64,000 bases of DNA from Armatimonadetes bacterium Uphvl-Ar2. GTDB lineage: Bacteria; Armatimonadota; Fimbriimonadia; Fimbriimonadales; Fimbriimonadaceae. Under the pieces are notes generated by a model, which saw nothing but the letters and a program-made list of their open reading frames with translations, was not told where the DNA came from and did no database searches. Below are positions 53,232 through 61,543 of this stretch, piece after piece. The position numbers and the translations under genes were made by a program. Each line of letters opens with the position of its first letter. Position 1 is the first letter of the stretch. Where the stretch lies: NCBI GenBank assembly GCA_002162095.1, contig CP021424.1, positions 1,550,001 through 1,614,000 on the forward strand. Direction: 5' to 3'.

Positions 53232-53261
53232 ATTTTGTTCTCGCACCCCCCGCGCTGTCAA
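53232..53261 (-). promoter_or_regulatory. Promoter TTGACA-18-CAAAAT for the prepilin operon
   Basis: On the minus strand a perfect -35 (TTGACA) precedes CAAAAT by 18 bp. It has the best -35 of any promoter in the window apart from the tRNA gene. Confidence 0.6.
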
Positions 53262-53270
53262 GCCCATTGC

Positions 53271-53301
53271 GAAAAAAAGTATATAGTTGCGCCGCAAACT
53301 A
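53271..53301 (-). terminator. Terminator of apbE (minus strand)
   Basis: The hairpin ATAGTTTGCG / CGCAACTAT overlaps the stop codon of apbE; ATACTTTTTTT follows on the minus-strand transcript. Confidence 0.75.
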
Positions 53302-54182
53302 TCCGGAATGCGGTGCATCCCGCCCGACCCGCAACCGGATGTCAAGCTCCGGGTACGCCTTCAGCAGCCGCACTTTCATCGCGTAGCCCCCGGCGCTTAG
53401 GGCCGTGGCCAGGGCGTCCGTCGTCGTCGCATCCAGGCCAATCACGGTCGCCATCACCCGCTGGGTGCTCCCCAGTCCGGTGCGCAGGTCCACCACGTGC
53501 GAATATCGCCGCCCGCCCACCTCAACAAACTGTTCCGTATCCCCGCTCGTGCTCACGCCGCAGTTGTGCAGTTGCACACTCTCACCGGTGGTGGTCAGCA
53601 GCACCCGCCAGCCCGCTTTTCCGGGCGGGGCATCGCCCAGGGCGATATCGCCCCCCATCTCCACCAGGCAGGCCGGTGCCCCCGCATTCCGCATCGCCTG
53701 CACCGCCGCATCGCAGGCGTACCCCTTCGCAATCCCCCGAAGTCCAGCCGCACCCCCGGCCGGATGATCTCCACCGTGCCCGCGTCGGGCTCAATGATGA
53801 CCGCCTCCATGCCCACGTTGCGCCGCGCCGCCTGCACCGCCTCGTGGGTGGGCAGCACGCCCGTGCGCCGGGATTCGCGCCACAGGCGCACCAGCGGCCC
53901 CGCCGTCACATCAAACAGCCCGCCCGAGTGGAAGTGGAACTGCTCGCTCCGTAGCAATAAGTTCATCAGGGTCGGGCTCACGCGCACCGGCCCTTGCCTC
54001 GCTCGGTCGCATAGGCGCATGGCTTCGCTGTCCGGGCGGTAGTCGCTGGCGATGGCCTCAATCCCGGCGATTTCATCAAACGCAGCCTGCGCCGCGCGCT
54101 CGGCGGCGGCTCGGTCGGGCGCGTACAATGAAACATCGACGCGAACGCCCATATGAGCCTGGGTAAAGTCGTACCGGGACAT
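53299..54182 (-). pseudogene. apbE: FAD:protein FMN transferase, frameshifted
   Basis: An ApbE-type flavin transferase, which attaches FMN to Thr/Ser of target proteins, in two frames. The N-terminal part (to about 53740) runs from MSRYDFTQAHMGVRVDVSLY through SDYRPDSEAMRL and GGLFDVTAGPLVRLWRESRR to VRLDFGGL. The C-terminal part, in another frame, carries GAPACLVEMGGDIALGDAPP, VSTSGDTEQFVEVGGRRYSH and VVDLRTG (H-x-x-D/N catalytic block). One extra base in the C-run 53734-53738 restores LDFGGIAKGYACDAAVQAMR, the family consensus. No lipobox or signal peptide is obvious. Confidence 0.85.
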
Positions 54183-54216
54183 GTTCAATGGGGAACTCCC
54201 AATCGTTAAGTAAGCA

Positions 54217-54999
54217 ATGATCGCTGCGTACATCGCTCTCGCCCTCCCTATTGTAACGCCGATGCCCGAGTCGTATACCGAACGCCTACCCGACCACCTC
54301 GTTGAGTTCAAGATGATCTACGTCCCCGCGGGGAAGGTCAACATTCGGGGCAAAGAGGTCGAAGTCAAGGCGTTCTACATCTCGGAAACCGAAGTCACGT
54401 GGGATCTGTACGACGTCTATTACCTGCGCTTGGACATGACGCCCGAGCAGCGAGAAGCCAACCACGACGCCGCCAGCCGCCCGAGCCGCCCCTACGGCGC
54501 GGTGGACCGAGGCTACGGCCACAAGGGTTACCCCGCCATTGGCGTGGCCGCCCCGGCCAGTGAAGTTTTCTGCAAGTGGCTGGAAGGGAAGTTCAACCGC
54601 CCCTACCGCATCCCCAACGAAGCCGAGTGGGAGTATGCCGCGCGCGCCAACGCCCCCCTGCCGGAGAAGTGGGATGACTACGCCGTGTTCTGGGATACCA
54701 GCGAGGACAAAACCGAGGCCGTGAAGAGCAAGAAGCCGAACGCCTGGGGCCTCTTCGACATGATCGGCAACGCCAGCGAATGGGTGAAGAGCCTGGATGA
54801 CCCGAGCGTGATGACCACCGCCGGCGGCCACTTTAACTACGAAGGACCGGATCTCGGCCCCTCCCTCCGCGAGCCCTACACCATCAAGTGGCAGGACCGC
54901 GACCCGCAAGTCCCCAAGAGCCGCTGGTGGCTCTCGGACGGACCCCAAGTCGGATTTCGAATCGTCGTCAGTGCAGACCAAGTCAACTTAGAACAATAA
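54217..54999 (+). CDS. SUMF1/FGE-like domain protein without catalytic cysteine
   Basis: A 260-aa protein with an N-terminal hydrophobic segment (MIAAYIALALPIVTPMPESY) and one FGE-sulfatase (SUMF1) fold: FKMIYVPAGKVNIRGKEVEV, FYISETEVTWDLYDVYYLRL, GYPAIGVAAPASEVFCKWLE, NRPYRIPNEAEWEYAARANA, NAWGLFDMIGNASEW, GFRIVVSA. Active formylglycine-generating enzymes have two Cys in the last third; none is seen here (only one Cys, near residue 111). It is probably a binding or structural version. It starts an operon with the Gfo/Idh/MocA and sugar-isomerase genes. Confidence 0.85.
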   Translation: MIAAYIALALPIVTPMPESYTERLPDHLVEFKMIYVPAGKVNIRGKEVEVKAFYISETEVTWDLYDVYYLRLDMTPEQREANHDAASRPSRPYGAVDRGYGHKGYPAIGVAAPASEVFCKWLEGKFNRPYRIPNEAEWEYAARANAPLPEKWDDYAVFWDTSEDKTEAVKSKKPNAWGLFDMIGNASEWVKSLDDPSVMTTAGGHFNYEGPDLGPSLREPYTIKWQDRDPQVPKSRWWLSDGPQVGFRIVVSADQVNLEQ

Positions 55000-55003
55000 G
55001 CCC

Positions 55004-56262
55004 ATGGAAGATCTCGCGTTATCTCGTCGCTCTTTTCTCGCTGCCACCAGTGCGGTGGCCATGACTGCCCTCGGAGCGGGTACCTTCGCCAATGTGATGG
55101 GACAAGACCGACTGCGCGTGGGCGTGGTAGGGTGCGGCGGCCGGGGAACGGGCGCCGCATTTGACTGTTTGAATGCCGATCCGGCCGTGACCGTGGTGGC
55201 CCTCGGCGATATGTTTGCCGACCGCGCCGCTGGCGCGCGCAAGTCGCTGACCGACAACTTTAAGGAGCGCGTTCAGATCACCGATGACCACGTGTTCACC
55301 GGTTTTGATGCCTATAAAGGCGTGCTGGCCAGCGACATTGACCTGGTCATCCTCGCCACTCCCCCGGGCTTCCGCCCCTATCACTTCGAAGCCGCCATCA
55401 ACGCGGGCAAGCACGTGTTTATGGAAAAGCCGGTGGCCACCGATGCCCCGGGCGTCCGCCGCGTGATTGCCGCCGCCCAGGCCGCCAAGGCCAAGAATCT
55501 GAGCGTGGTGGCCGGGACGCAGCGCCGCCACGAAACCGCCTACAACGAGGTGATGAAGCGCATCCACGACGGCGCGATCGGCGACATTGTCAGCGCCAGC
55601 TGCTACTGGAACCAGGGTTCGCTGTGGTCTGTGCCGCGCCAAGAAGGCTGGAGCGACGTGGAATGGCAGCTCAAGAACTGGCTCTACTTCACCTACCTCA
55701 GCGGTGACCACATCTGCGAGCAGCACATCCACAACATCGACGTAGTCAACTGGGCGAAGAAGGCGCACCCGGTGAAGGCCGTGGCCCTGGGCGGTCGCGA
55801 AGTCCGCAAGGCCGAGGTTTACGGGCACATCTTCGACCACTTTGCCGTGGAGTTCGAATACGAAGACGGCTGTCTCATGCACAGCTACTGCCGCCAAATT
55901 GACGGCTGCGCCAACAACGTGAGCGAGCGACTGGTCGGCACCAAGGGACGCGCCAACCCCGCGAACCGCATCTTCGGGAGAACGAGTACCGCTTCAGCGG
56001 CGAGAATCTCAACCCGTACATGCTGGAGCACCGCCACCTCATCGAGAGCATTCGCGGTACCCGCGCCTACCTCAACGAAGGCGAGCAAGTGGCGCACAGC
56101 ACCCTCACCGCTATCATGGGACGCATGGCCGCCTACACCGGCACCAGCGTGACGTGGGATGCGGCGATGGCAAGCGAAGAGACGCTGATGCCGGCAGATC
56201 TGGCCTTCGGCAGCCGAACGGTGCCGGCCGTGGCCGTGCCGGGCGTAAGCAAGCTGGTCTAA
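55004..56262 (+). pseudogene. Tat-exported Gfo/Idh/MocA oxidoreductase, frameshifted
   Basis: A nucleotide-dependent sugar dehydrogenase of the planctomycete/Armatimonadota exported type. The signal is LSRRSFLAATSAVAMTALGA. The Rossmann motif RVGVVGCGGRGTG, MEKPVATDAPGVRRVI (the family EKP) and GTQRRHETAYNEVMKRIHDG are intact. The 5' frame ends in nonsense after NPANRIFG. The correct protein continues in another frame: ENEYRFSGENLNPYMLEHRH, then SLTAIMGRMAAYTG-like text and the end VPGVSKLV at 56262. One missing base at the G-run 55976-55978 explains it. Operon partner: the isomerase 3 bp downstream. Confidence 0.85.
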
Positions 56263-56265
56263 GCC

Positions 56266-57195
56266 ATGAGCATGGATCGACGTGACTTCATCCGGTCGGG
56301 GCTTGCCGTAGGGGCAGGCCTGGCCGGCGGCTTGGCCGTTGCCAAGGAGACGATGACCTTGAACTTTGACGATTCCACTCCGTTCAACTGCGACTTTGCG
56401 CCGCATTTCGGCATGTTTGGCAATCACGCGGGCAACAACCCGATTGATGAGCTGAAGTTCATGCACGACCACGGCTTCCGCTCGCTGGAAGACAACGGCA
56501 TGAAGGGCCGGTCGGTGGAGCAGCAAGAGGCCATCGCCAAAGAAATGACCCGCCTGGGCATGCGCATGGGCGTCTTTGTGGTGAACCCCAGCACGGCTTG
56601 GGAAACCTCCCTCGCCAGTGGCCGCCAGGAGATGATCGACAAGTTCCTGGACGAAGTCCGCACCTCCGTGGACATCGCCAAGCGCGTCAACGCAAAGTGG
56701 ATGACCGTGGTGTGCGGCACCATAGACCCGCGCCAAAACATCGCCTACAACACGGCGCATGTGGTGGAGTGCCTGCGCCGCGCCAGCGAAATCTTTGAGC
56801 CGCACGGCTTGGTGATGGTGCTGGAGCCGCTGAACTTCCGTGACCACCCCAACCTGTTCCTGAGCGAAATCCCGCAGGCGTACCAAGTGTGCCGCGCGGT
56901 GAACAGCCCGGCCTGCAAGATCCTGTTTGATATCTATCACCAGCAGATCCAGGAAGGGAACCTCATCCCGAACATGGACGCCGCTTGGAGCGAAATTGCG
57001 TACTTCCAGATTGGCGACAATCCGGGCCGCCGCGAGCCCACCACCGGCGAAATCAACTACGGCAATGTGTTCAAGCACATCCGTAGCATGGGTTTCACCG
57101 GCATTTACGGCATGGAGCACGGCAAGTCGCAGGGCGGGAAGGAGGGCGAAATCGCGCTCATCAACGCCTACCGCTCGGTGGACGCCCCTCAGTAA
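56266..57195 (+). CDS. Tat-exported hydroxypyruvate-isomerase-like sugar isomerase/epimerase
   Basis: A 309-aa TIM-barrel protein of the xylose-isomerase-like/hydroxypyruvate isomerase group. Twin-arginine signal DRRDFIRSGLAVGAGLAGGL. The barrel has FGMFGNHAGNNPIDELKFMH, VCGTIDPRQNIAYNTAHVVE, GLVMVLEPLNFRDHPNLFL (metal Glu), KILFDIYHQQIQEGNLI (metal Asp and His) and FTGIYGMEHGKSQGG. It follows the oxidoreductase gene by 3 bp, suggesting a joint pathway for oxidised sugars or polyols, in the periplasm if the signals are used. Confidence 0.88.
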   Translation: MSMDRRDFIRSGLAVGAGLAGGLAVAKETMTLNFDDSTPFNCDFAPHFGMFGNHAGNNPIDELKFMHDHGFRSLEDNGMKGRSVEQQEAIAKEMTRLGMRMGVFVVNPSTAWETSLASGRQEMIDKFLDEVRTSVDIAKRVNAKWMTVVCGTIDPRQNIAYNTAHVVECLRRASEIFEPHGLVMVLEPLNFRDHPNLFLSEIPQAYQVCRAVNSPACKILFDIYHQQIQEGNLIPNMDAAWSEIAYFQIGDNPGRREPTTGEINYGNVFKHIRSMGFTGIYGMEHGKSQGGKEGEIALINAYRSVDAPQ

Positions 57196-57217
57196 GTCGC
57201 GAGCCTCTCGCGAAAGC

Positions 57218-57257
57218 AAAACCCCCGAACCTGGTCGCCAGGTCTCGGGGGTTTTCT
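57218..57257. terminator. Long bidirectional terminator
   Basis: AAAACCCCCGA / TCGGGGGTTTT (outer) and ACCTGG / CCAGGT (inner, loop TCG) form an almost perfect stem between convergent genes. Confidence 0.9.
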
Positions 57258-57275
57258 CTTGTCTGTGGCTCGCGC

Positions 57276-58646
57276 TTAGAGCGGTCCACGCAGGCGGCGG
57301 GTGCCGCTACGGCTGGTAATCACGTCCGGGCGGGCCGGCTGGCTGAGCGAGGCTTCCAGCAGGTAGTTCTTGCGGAAGACCAGGGCTTGAATCAAGAGGA
57401 ACTCAAGCTGCGCCGCATCCTTTACGGAGGCGAGGTCGTACTCCCGCACGGTTTGGCCCACCAGGTCGTTCATCCGCCCCAAGTTGCCGGTGTTCACCTT
57501 GCGGTCCATAAGCGTGGCGAGGCCTGCTTCGGTGCGGAACACGTCGCCCACGCGACCGGTCATCGTCGTACCATTCACATCCACTCGGATCACATCGTCC
57601 GCCGGGTAGTACATCGCCTTGGCCGTCTTGAGTTGGGCTACGCGGAAGGCCTCGCTGATTCGCCCCGCGCGCTGGAAGGCGGCAATCAGCTGCTTATCTT
57701 CAATAATCTGCTGGTTGGCCTCGGGGCCAATGCGGGTCGCGCCCGATTCCAGGTCCGCCGCCATCAGCAGTCCGTTATCGGTCACGTCCAGACCAAACTT
57801 ACGGAAGTGGGTGCGGAACTCCTCCGGGTCCTCCTGCTTCATGCGCAGCATCACTTGGCCGAGACTGTGCCCGCCCTCCTTGAGGGTCGCAAACTGGATG
57901 AGGCCGACCGAGACGAAGCCCGTGTCGTAGGTGTTCACCGAATCAAAGCCCCCTTCGAGCATCGATACGGCGGCAAAAACGTTCTGTTCGGTCTTGTTGA
58001 GCCCGGCTTTCTGGAAGAGGCCCTGGAGCTCGCGCTCCGGCAGCGTCTTCACGCGCTGACCCATGCTTTGCACCCCTTGCGGCCACCGGAAGTACGCAAA
58101 CGTCTTGCGCATCGGCACGTGAGTGTTGTAGGTCAGCTTCATGCCGTCCTGGAAAGTAAGCGTGTGTTGCTCCGGCCGGGCGGGCGCCGCAAATGCAGGC
58201 GGATTTCCGGCCAGGTTCACCAGATCTGCCGGGCACGGGCCGGGGTTCGGCACGCGCACGGCGGGGGCGGGCTGGCGGTTGCGCTGGGCGGCTTGCACGG
58301 CGGCCTGCGCGTAATCCCACTCAATGCGGGCGTTGATCCAGTTGGTCCAGACGGTCTCGCGCTGCGAGTTGGCACTCAGCGGAGAACCGGGATCGCCCTT
58401 GGCCAAGCCCCGAGCTTTGTTGTAGTTCCACAGCCACTGGCTGCCCTCGACGGTTTGGCGAACGGAGAATTCGCGGCCGTTTTCGTTCAGGAGTTGGACT
58501 TGGACACGTCCCGGCGCACTCCAGTAAGAGCGGAGCGCACGGATCTCATCGGCGGAGAAATTCGAATCGTTCATTGCGGTTCGAGACTCGCTGAAACCGG
58601 GAGTCGCCAACACGGCCACCAATGCCCACGCGCTTCGCCATTCCAT
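57276..58646 (-). CDS. Exported lysozyme-like domain protein of unknown family
   Basis: A 456-aa protein with signal peptide MEWRSAWALVAVLATPGFSE. Residues 30-180 are a variable, Gln/Pro-rich region with an YW-type repeat. The C-terminal half looks like a lysozyme-like fold: QNVFAAVSMLEGGFDSVNTY, followed by DTGFVSVGLIQFATLKEGG: a Glu at the end of a helix with a downstream G-x-x-Q-F motif, as in transglycosylases and the peptidoglycan hydrolases of phage. Later segments (RISEAFRVAQLKTAKAMYYP) are helical. I cannot name the family. An AACAAT box ends 7 bp before the ATG at 58646. Confidence 0.65.
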   Translation of the reverse strand: MEWRSAWALVAVLATPGFSESRTAMNDSNFSADEIRALRSYWSAPGRVQVQLLNENGREFSVRQTVEGSQWLWNYNKARGLAKGDPGSPLSANSQRETVWTNWINARIEWDYAQAAVQAAQRNRQPAPAVRVPNPGPCPADLVNLAGNPPAFAAPARPEQHTLTFQDGMKLTYNTHVPMRKTFAYFRWPQGVQSMGQRVKTLPERELQGLFQKAGLNKTEQNVFAAVSMLEGGFDSVNTYDTGFVSVGLIQFATLKEGGHSLGQVMLRMKQEDPEEFRTHFRKFGLDVTDNGLLMAADLESGATRIGPEANQQIIEDKQLIAAFQRAGRISEAFRVAQLKTAKAMYYPADDVIRVDVNGTTMTGRVGDVFRTEAGLATLMDRKVNTGNLGRMNDLVGQTVREYDLASVKDAAQLEFLLIQALVFRKNYLLEASLSQPARPDVITSRSGTRRLRGPL

Positions 58647-58653
58647 GGGCTCT

Positions 58654-58659
58654 ATTGTT
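58654..58659 (-). promoter_or_regulatory. -10 box AACAAT
   Basis: It ends 7 bp before the start of the lysozyme-like gene on the minus strand. It supports the ATG at 58646 over a longer frame. Confidence 0.35.
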
Positions 58660-58679
58660 GCCCAAAATGTCGGCAAAAT

Positions 58680-59087
58680 TTAGCGCATTCGCGCAGCTTT
58701 TAGCCGAACCATAGCGCGATTCAGCGCTTCGGTGGCTTGTTCGGGCGTCATGTCGACTTCTTCGCCTCGCAGCGCGCGGCGGGCCTTGTCCAATTCGGCC
58801 TCGGCCTTCTCGATGGAAATCTCGGTACTGATCTCGGCGTCTTCGGCCAGGATGATGGCGCGCTCCCCGCTGATTTCCATAAAACCGCCCATCGTGGCGA
58901 CGAACGTGCGCTGGCCGTTCTTGTCTTCGTACTCCACCAGGCCCGGCTTGAGGGCGACAATTTGGGGTTCATGGCCGGCCATCACGCCGAGATAACCTTC
59001 CACGCCCGGGGCAATCACACTCGTGACTTGGTCATCAAAGACCGTGCGTTCGGGCGAAACCACCGAAAGCTGAAACGGGCGCGGCAT
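58680..59087 (-). CDS. atpC: F1 ATP synthase epsilon subunit
   Basis: A 135-aa subunit. It starts MPRPFQLSVVSPERTVFDDQ and continues VTSVIAPGVEGYLGVMAGHE, the standard beta-sandwich start. GFMEISGERAIILAEDAEIS ends the sandwich, and a C-terminal helical hairpin follows (EKAEAELDKARRALRGEEVD). A GTG at 59096 lies 1 bp from the TAAAAT box and is excluded as a leaderless start. The gene is isolated from atpD. Confidence 0.93.
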   Translation of the reverse strand: MPRPFQLSVVSPERTVFDDQVTSVIAPGVEGYLGVMAGHEPQIVALKPGLVEYEDKNGQRTFVATMGGFMEISGERAIILAEDAEISTEISIEKAEAELDKARRALRGEEVDMTPEQATEALNRAMVRLKAARMR

Positions 59088-59096
59088 AACTCTCAC

Positions 59097-59102
59097 ATTT
59101 TA
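59097..59102 (-). promoter_or_regulatory. -10 box TAAAAT for atpC
   Basis: TAAAAT ends 9 bp before the ATG at 59087 on the minus strand. Confidence 0.4.
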
Positions 59103-59154
59103 CTCGCAAGATCAGGCCCGGGGCCGGACCCACGCCCTGAGCGGCCCGACCTGC

Positions 59155-59451
59155 CTAGTGCGAGGCAGCGCGAACTTCGGCTTCCACGAGTAGCTGCGCG
59201 TGGACCACGCCCACAAACCACGGAGCGTCCGGGCGATCCGGCGATTCATGCCAATCGTAGAGGTAGCCCTCCATCAACTGGGGGTCGGACAGGCGCGCGT
59301 CAATCTCGTACATGGGCACCCACACTTCTTTAAGGACGGGGTAGCAATCCATGGGCACCGGCCCTTGGCTGAGTCGATAGTCGTCCGTGACGTCCAGCAC
59401 GATAATGCGGGCGAAGTTGTATTCCCAGAGGTTTCCGGCGATGGTAGCCAT
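59155..59451 (-). CDS. Small hypothetical protein
   Basis: A 98-aa acidic soluble protein, not recognised: MATIAGNLWEYNFARIIVLD and a mid-region rich in Pro and Asp (LSQGPVPMDCYPVLKEVWVP) ending in HAQLLVEAEVRAASH. It shares the direction of motB and atpC and lies between them with modest gaps. It may be the end of the motAB transcription unit. A short GGGG-GAAA-CCCC hairpin lies between it and motB. Confidence 0.6.
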   Translation of the reverse strand: MATIAGNLWEYNFARIIVLDVTDDYRLSQGPVPMDCYPVLKEVWVPMYEIDARLSDPQLMEGYLYDWHESPDRPDAPWFVGVVHAQLLVEAEVRAASH

Positions 59452-59549
59452 AAGCGACGTCCGTGTCGTTCAAGGGTCCAGACGGGGCACCTTTGCCGAA
59501 AGACGCGCCGCCGGGCCGAGATTCCTGGGGGAAACCCCTCTCGCCCTGA

Positions 59550-60467
59550 TTACTCTTCTTCCGCGTCCGGGTCGAGGTTCACGGGTTCGGGGCCGGGCGA
59601 CGAGAAACTGGGGGCCGTGGGAACACGGAACATGCCTTCGATCGACTGATTCAGTTCATCCACTGGCAGGCGGCGATCCTCGGGCTTCGTCATCGCGAAC
59701 GGCAGCAGAACGCTGACGCGGCGGTTGCTAAAGTGCAGGGGGTCCATGCTGTTGCGCGGGCGCGTGTCGGCGTAGCCCACCACCTGCAGGATCTGCTTTG
59801 GCTGCACACCATTCCCCACCATCAAGCGGCGGACGGCGTGGGCGCGCTCGGTACTCAGGTCAAAGTTGTCGCGGCCGGTACCCGGGAACGGGCGTCGGTC
59901 GGTGTGGCCTTCAATCTGCATGGGGCGGCGACTCTGGGCCAGGAGCGGGGCCACCTTGGCGATCAGAGACCGAGCCGCCGGGCGTATCGTGGCCGAGCCG
60001 ATCTTGAAGAACACTTCGCCGTTGGCTTCATTTTCGATGAATTCCACCAGCACACCTTCGCTGCTCACGCTCACTTCCACCTTGTCACTCATCAACAGGC
60101 CCTTGAGTTCCGGGTCACCTTCGATGGACTTCTGAATCATGTTCTTGAGCTTGACGGCGGCGTCAATCTCCTTCTCTTCCTCGGTGGTGCCAGTACCGGC
60201 CTTGCCGGTCTTCTTGCTTTGCGGGCCACCGGTGATGCCGATGTTGAGCGCGGAGCGCGGCATCGTAGTTTCAAATCCCGTGGGGTCGTTGAAGTAGGCC
60301 TCGATGATTTCGCGATCCTCTTGGCTCATCCCGACGATCCACATAACCATGAAGAAGGCCATCATCGAGGTCATAAAGTCGGCCAGGGCGACCTTCCAGC
60401 CCCCACCATGGTGGCCGTGTCCGCCCTTTTTGACCTTCTTGATGATGATCGGTGCGCCGTCTTGCAT
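59550..60467 (-). CDS. motB: Flagellar motor stator protein MotB
   Basis: A 305-aa stator subunit. The MotB plug/TM region is GWKVALADFMTSMMAFFMVM with Asp30 as the proton-binding residue. The C-terminal OmpA domain is MQIEGHTDRRPFPGTGRDNF, LSTERAHAVRRLMVGNGVQP and FSNRRVSVLLPF, which anchors to peptidoglycan. The N-terminal tail is Lys/His-rich (KKVKKGGHGHHGGG). A Pro/Glu-rich tail ends the protein. motA precedes it by 15 bp. Confidence 0.96.
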   Translation of the reverse strand: MQDGAPIIIKKVKKGGHGHHGGGWKVALADFMTSMMAFFMVMWIVGMSQEDREIIEAYFNDPTGFETTMPRSALNIGITGGPQSKKTGKAGTGTTEEEKEIDAAVKLKNMIQKSIEGDPELKGLLMSDKVEVSVSSEGVLVEFIENEANGEVFFKIGSATIRPAARSLIAKVAPLLAQSRRPMQIEGHTDRRPFPGTGRDNFDLSTERAHAVRRLMVGNGVQPKQILQVVGYADTRPRNSMDPLHFSNRRVSVLLPFAMTKPEDRRLPVDELNQSIEGMFRVPTAPSFSSPGPEPVNLDPDAEEE

Positions 60468-60482
60468 GGATCTTCTTCAGGC

Positions 60483-61340
60483 TTAGGCCGCGTCCTTTTC
60501 CTTCACGGAGGTTTCCATTTCGGCAAATCCGGGGCGGAGCGACGGCTCAATGTTGCGGCGAGCGAACTCGACGCAGGTGATGGGCGATTCGCCCCGCGCA
60601 AAGCTAAAGAGCGCGTGGCGGATGCAGTTCATGTAGTGGCCTTCGGCCTTAATGCGGAGTTCGATGGACCGGGCGATGGGCGCGTAGACCCCGTAGCCCA
60701 GGAGAATCCCGAGGAACGTCCCGACGAGGGCTTGGGCGACGGACTTCCCGATGACGGCGGCTTCACCGCCAATCTTGCCCATCGTGATAACGATCCCCAA
60801 AACGGCCGCGATAATCCCGATGGCGGGCATCGCATCGCCGGTGCCTTGCCAGGCGTCCACCAGCAGGTGCTCTTCGTCGTGGGCGACCTCAAGGTCCAGT
60901 TCCATCATTTCGCTGAGGTCATGCGGGCCCACCGAGCCGGTGAGGATCACCTTCATCGTGTCGCAAAAGAAATCGCAAGCGTGGTGGTTGGTCAGGAACG
61001 ACGGGTTTTTGCTGATGATCGCCGAATCCTTCGGGTTCTCGACGTGCTGTTCCAGGCCAAGGAGGCCTTCCTTACGGGCCACGGAGAACAGCTGGAACAT
61101 CATCTTCAGCAGGTCCATGTACTGCTTTTGGGTCGGCGGCGGCTTGAGAAGCCCGATGGCGGCCTTGATCGCTTTGATTGTGGTCGGAAGACCGTTGTTG
61201 GCGATCATGATGCCAAAACCCATGCCTGCCACCGTGATGTATTCGGAAGGCACAATCAGGGCCGCAATTTTGCCGTGGTGCATCGTGTAACCCACGAGCA
61301 TCATCACGACGGCGAGCACGATCCCGATGAAAGTAAACAT
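60483..61340 (-). CDS. motA: Flagellar motor stator protein MotA
   Basis: A 285-aa membrane protein with four helices: the first two at the N-terminus (FIGIVLAVVMMLVGYTMHHG, TVAGMGFGIMIANNG), the last two at PAIGIIAAVLGIVITMGKIG and ALVGTFLGILLGYGVYAPIA. The cytoplasmic loop carries ARKEGLLGLEQHVENPKDSA, the conserved MotA segment with the charged rotor-contact residues. It forms the 5:2 stator with MotB. A GATACT box lies about 40 bp upstream. Confidence 0.96.
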   Translation of the reverse strand: MFTFIGIVLAVVMMLVGYTMHHGKIAALIVPSEYITVAGMGFGIMIANNGLPTTIKAIKAAIGLLKPPPTQKQYMDLLKMMFQLFSVARKEGLLGLEQHVENPKDSAIISKNPSFLTNHHACDFFCDTMKVILTGSVGPHDLSEMMELDLEVAHDEEHLLVDAWQGTGDAMPAIGIIAAVLGIVITMGKIGGEAAVIGKSVAQALVGTFLGILLGYGVYAPIARSIELRIKAEGHYMNCIRHALFSFARGESPITCVEFARRNIEPSLRPGFAEMETSVKEKDAA

Positions 61341-61543
61341 GAGGGGGCAGTCCGTCCAGAAAACCTGGTCTTGCTAACAGTATCGGGACGTTCACCCGTG
61401 AACCTGTAGCCCCGTTTTCAGACTTCGGGACCGCGGCGCATCGGCGGGTGGGCGGCGGGCGTCCTATTCTTGGGAGGAGAAAGGGAAACGCGCCCCCATC
61501 GGCGTAAACTAAACTGATCCCTTGAGGTTCATCCTCGCACTTT

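Noticed and set aside
57387-58703. 438-aa plus-strand frame opposite the lysozyme-like gene
   Set aside because: The minus-strand product has a signal peptide, promoter and recognisable motif, while the plus frame has none.
59733-61409. 558-aa plus-strand open frame across motB and motA
   Set aside because: It is antisense to two clearly real genes and its composition (His/Val/Asp-rich) is that of a reverse-complement shadow.
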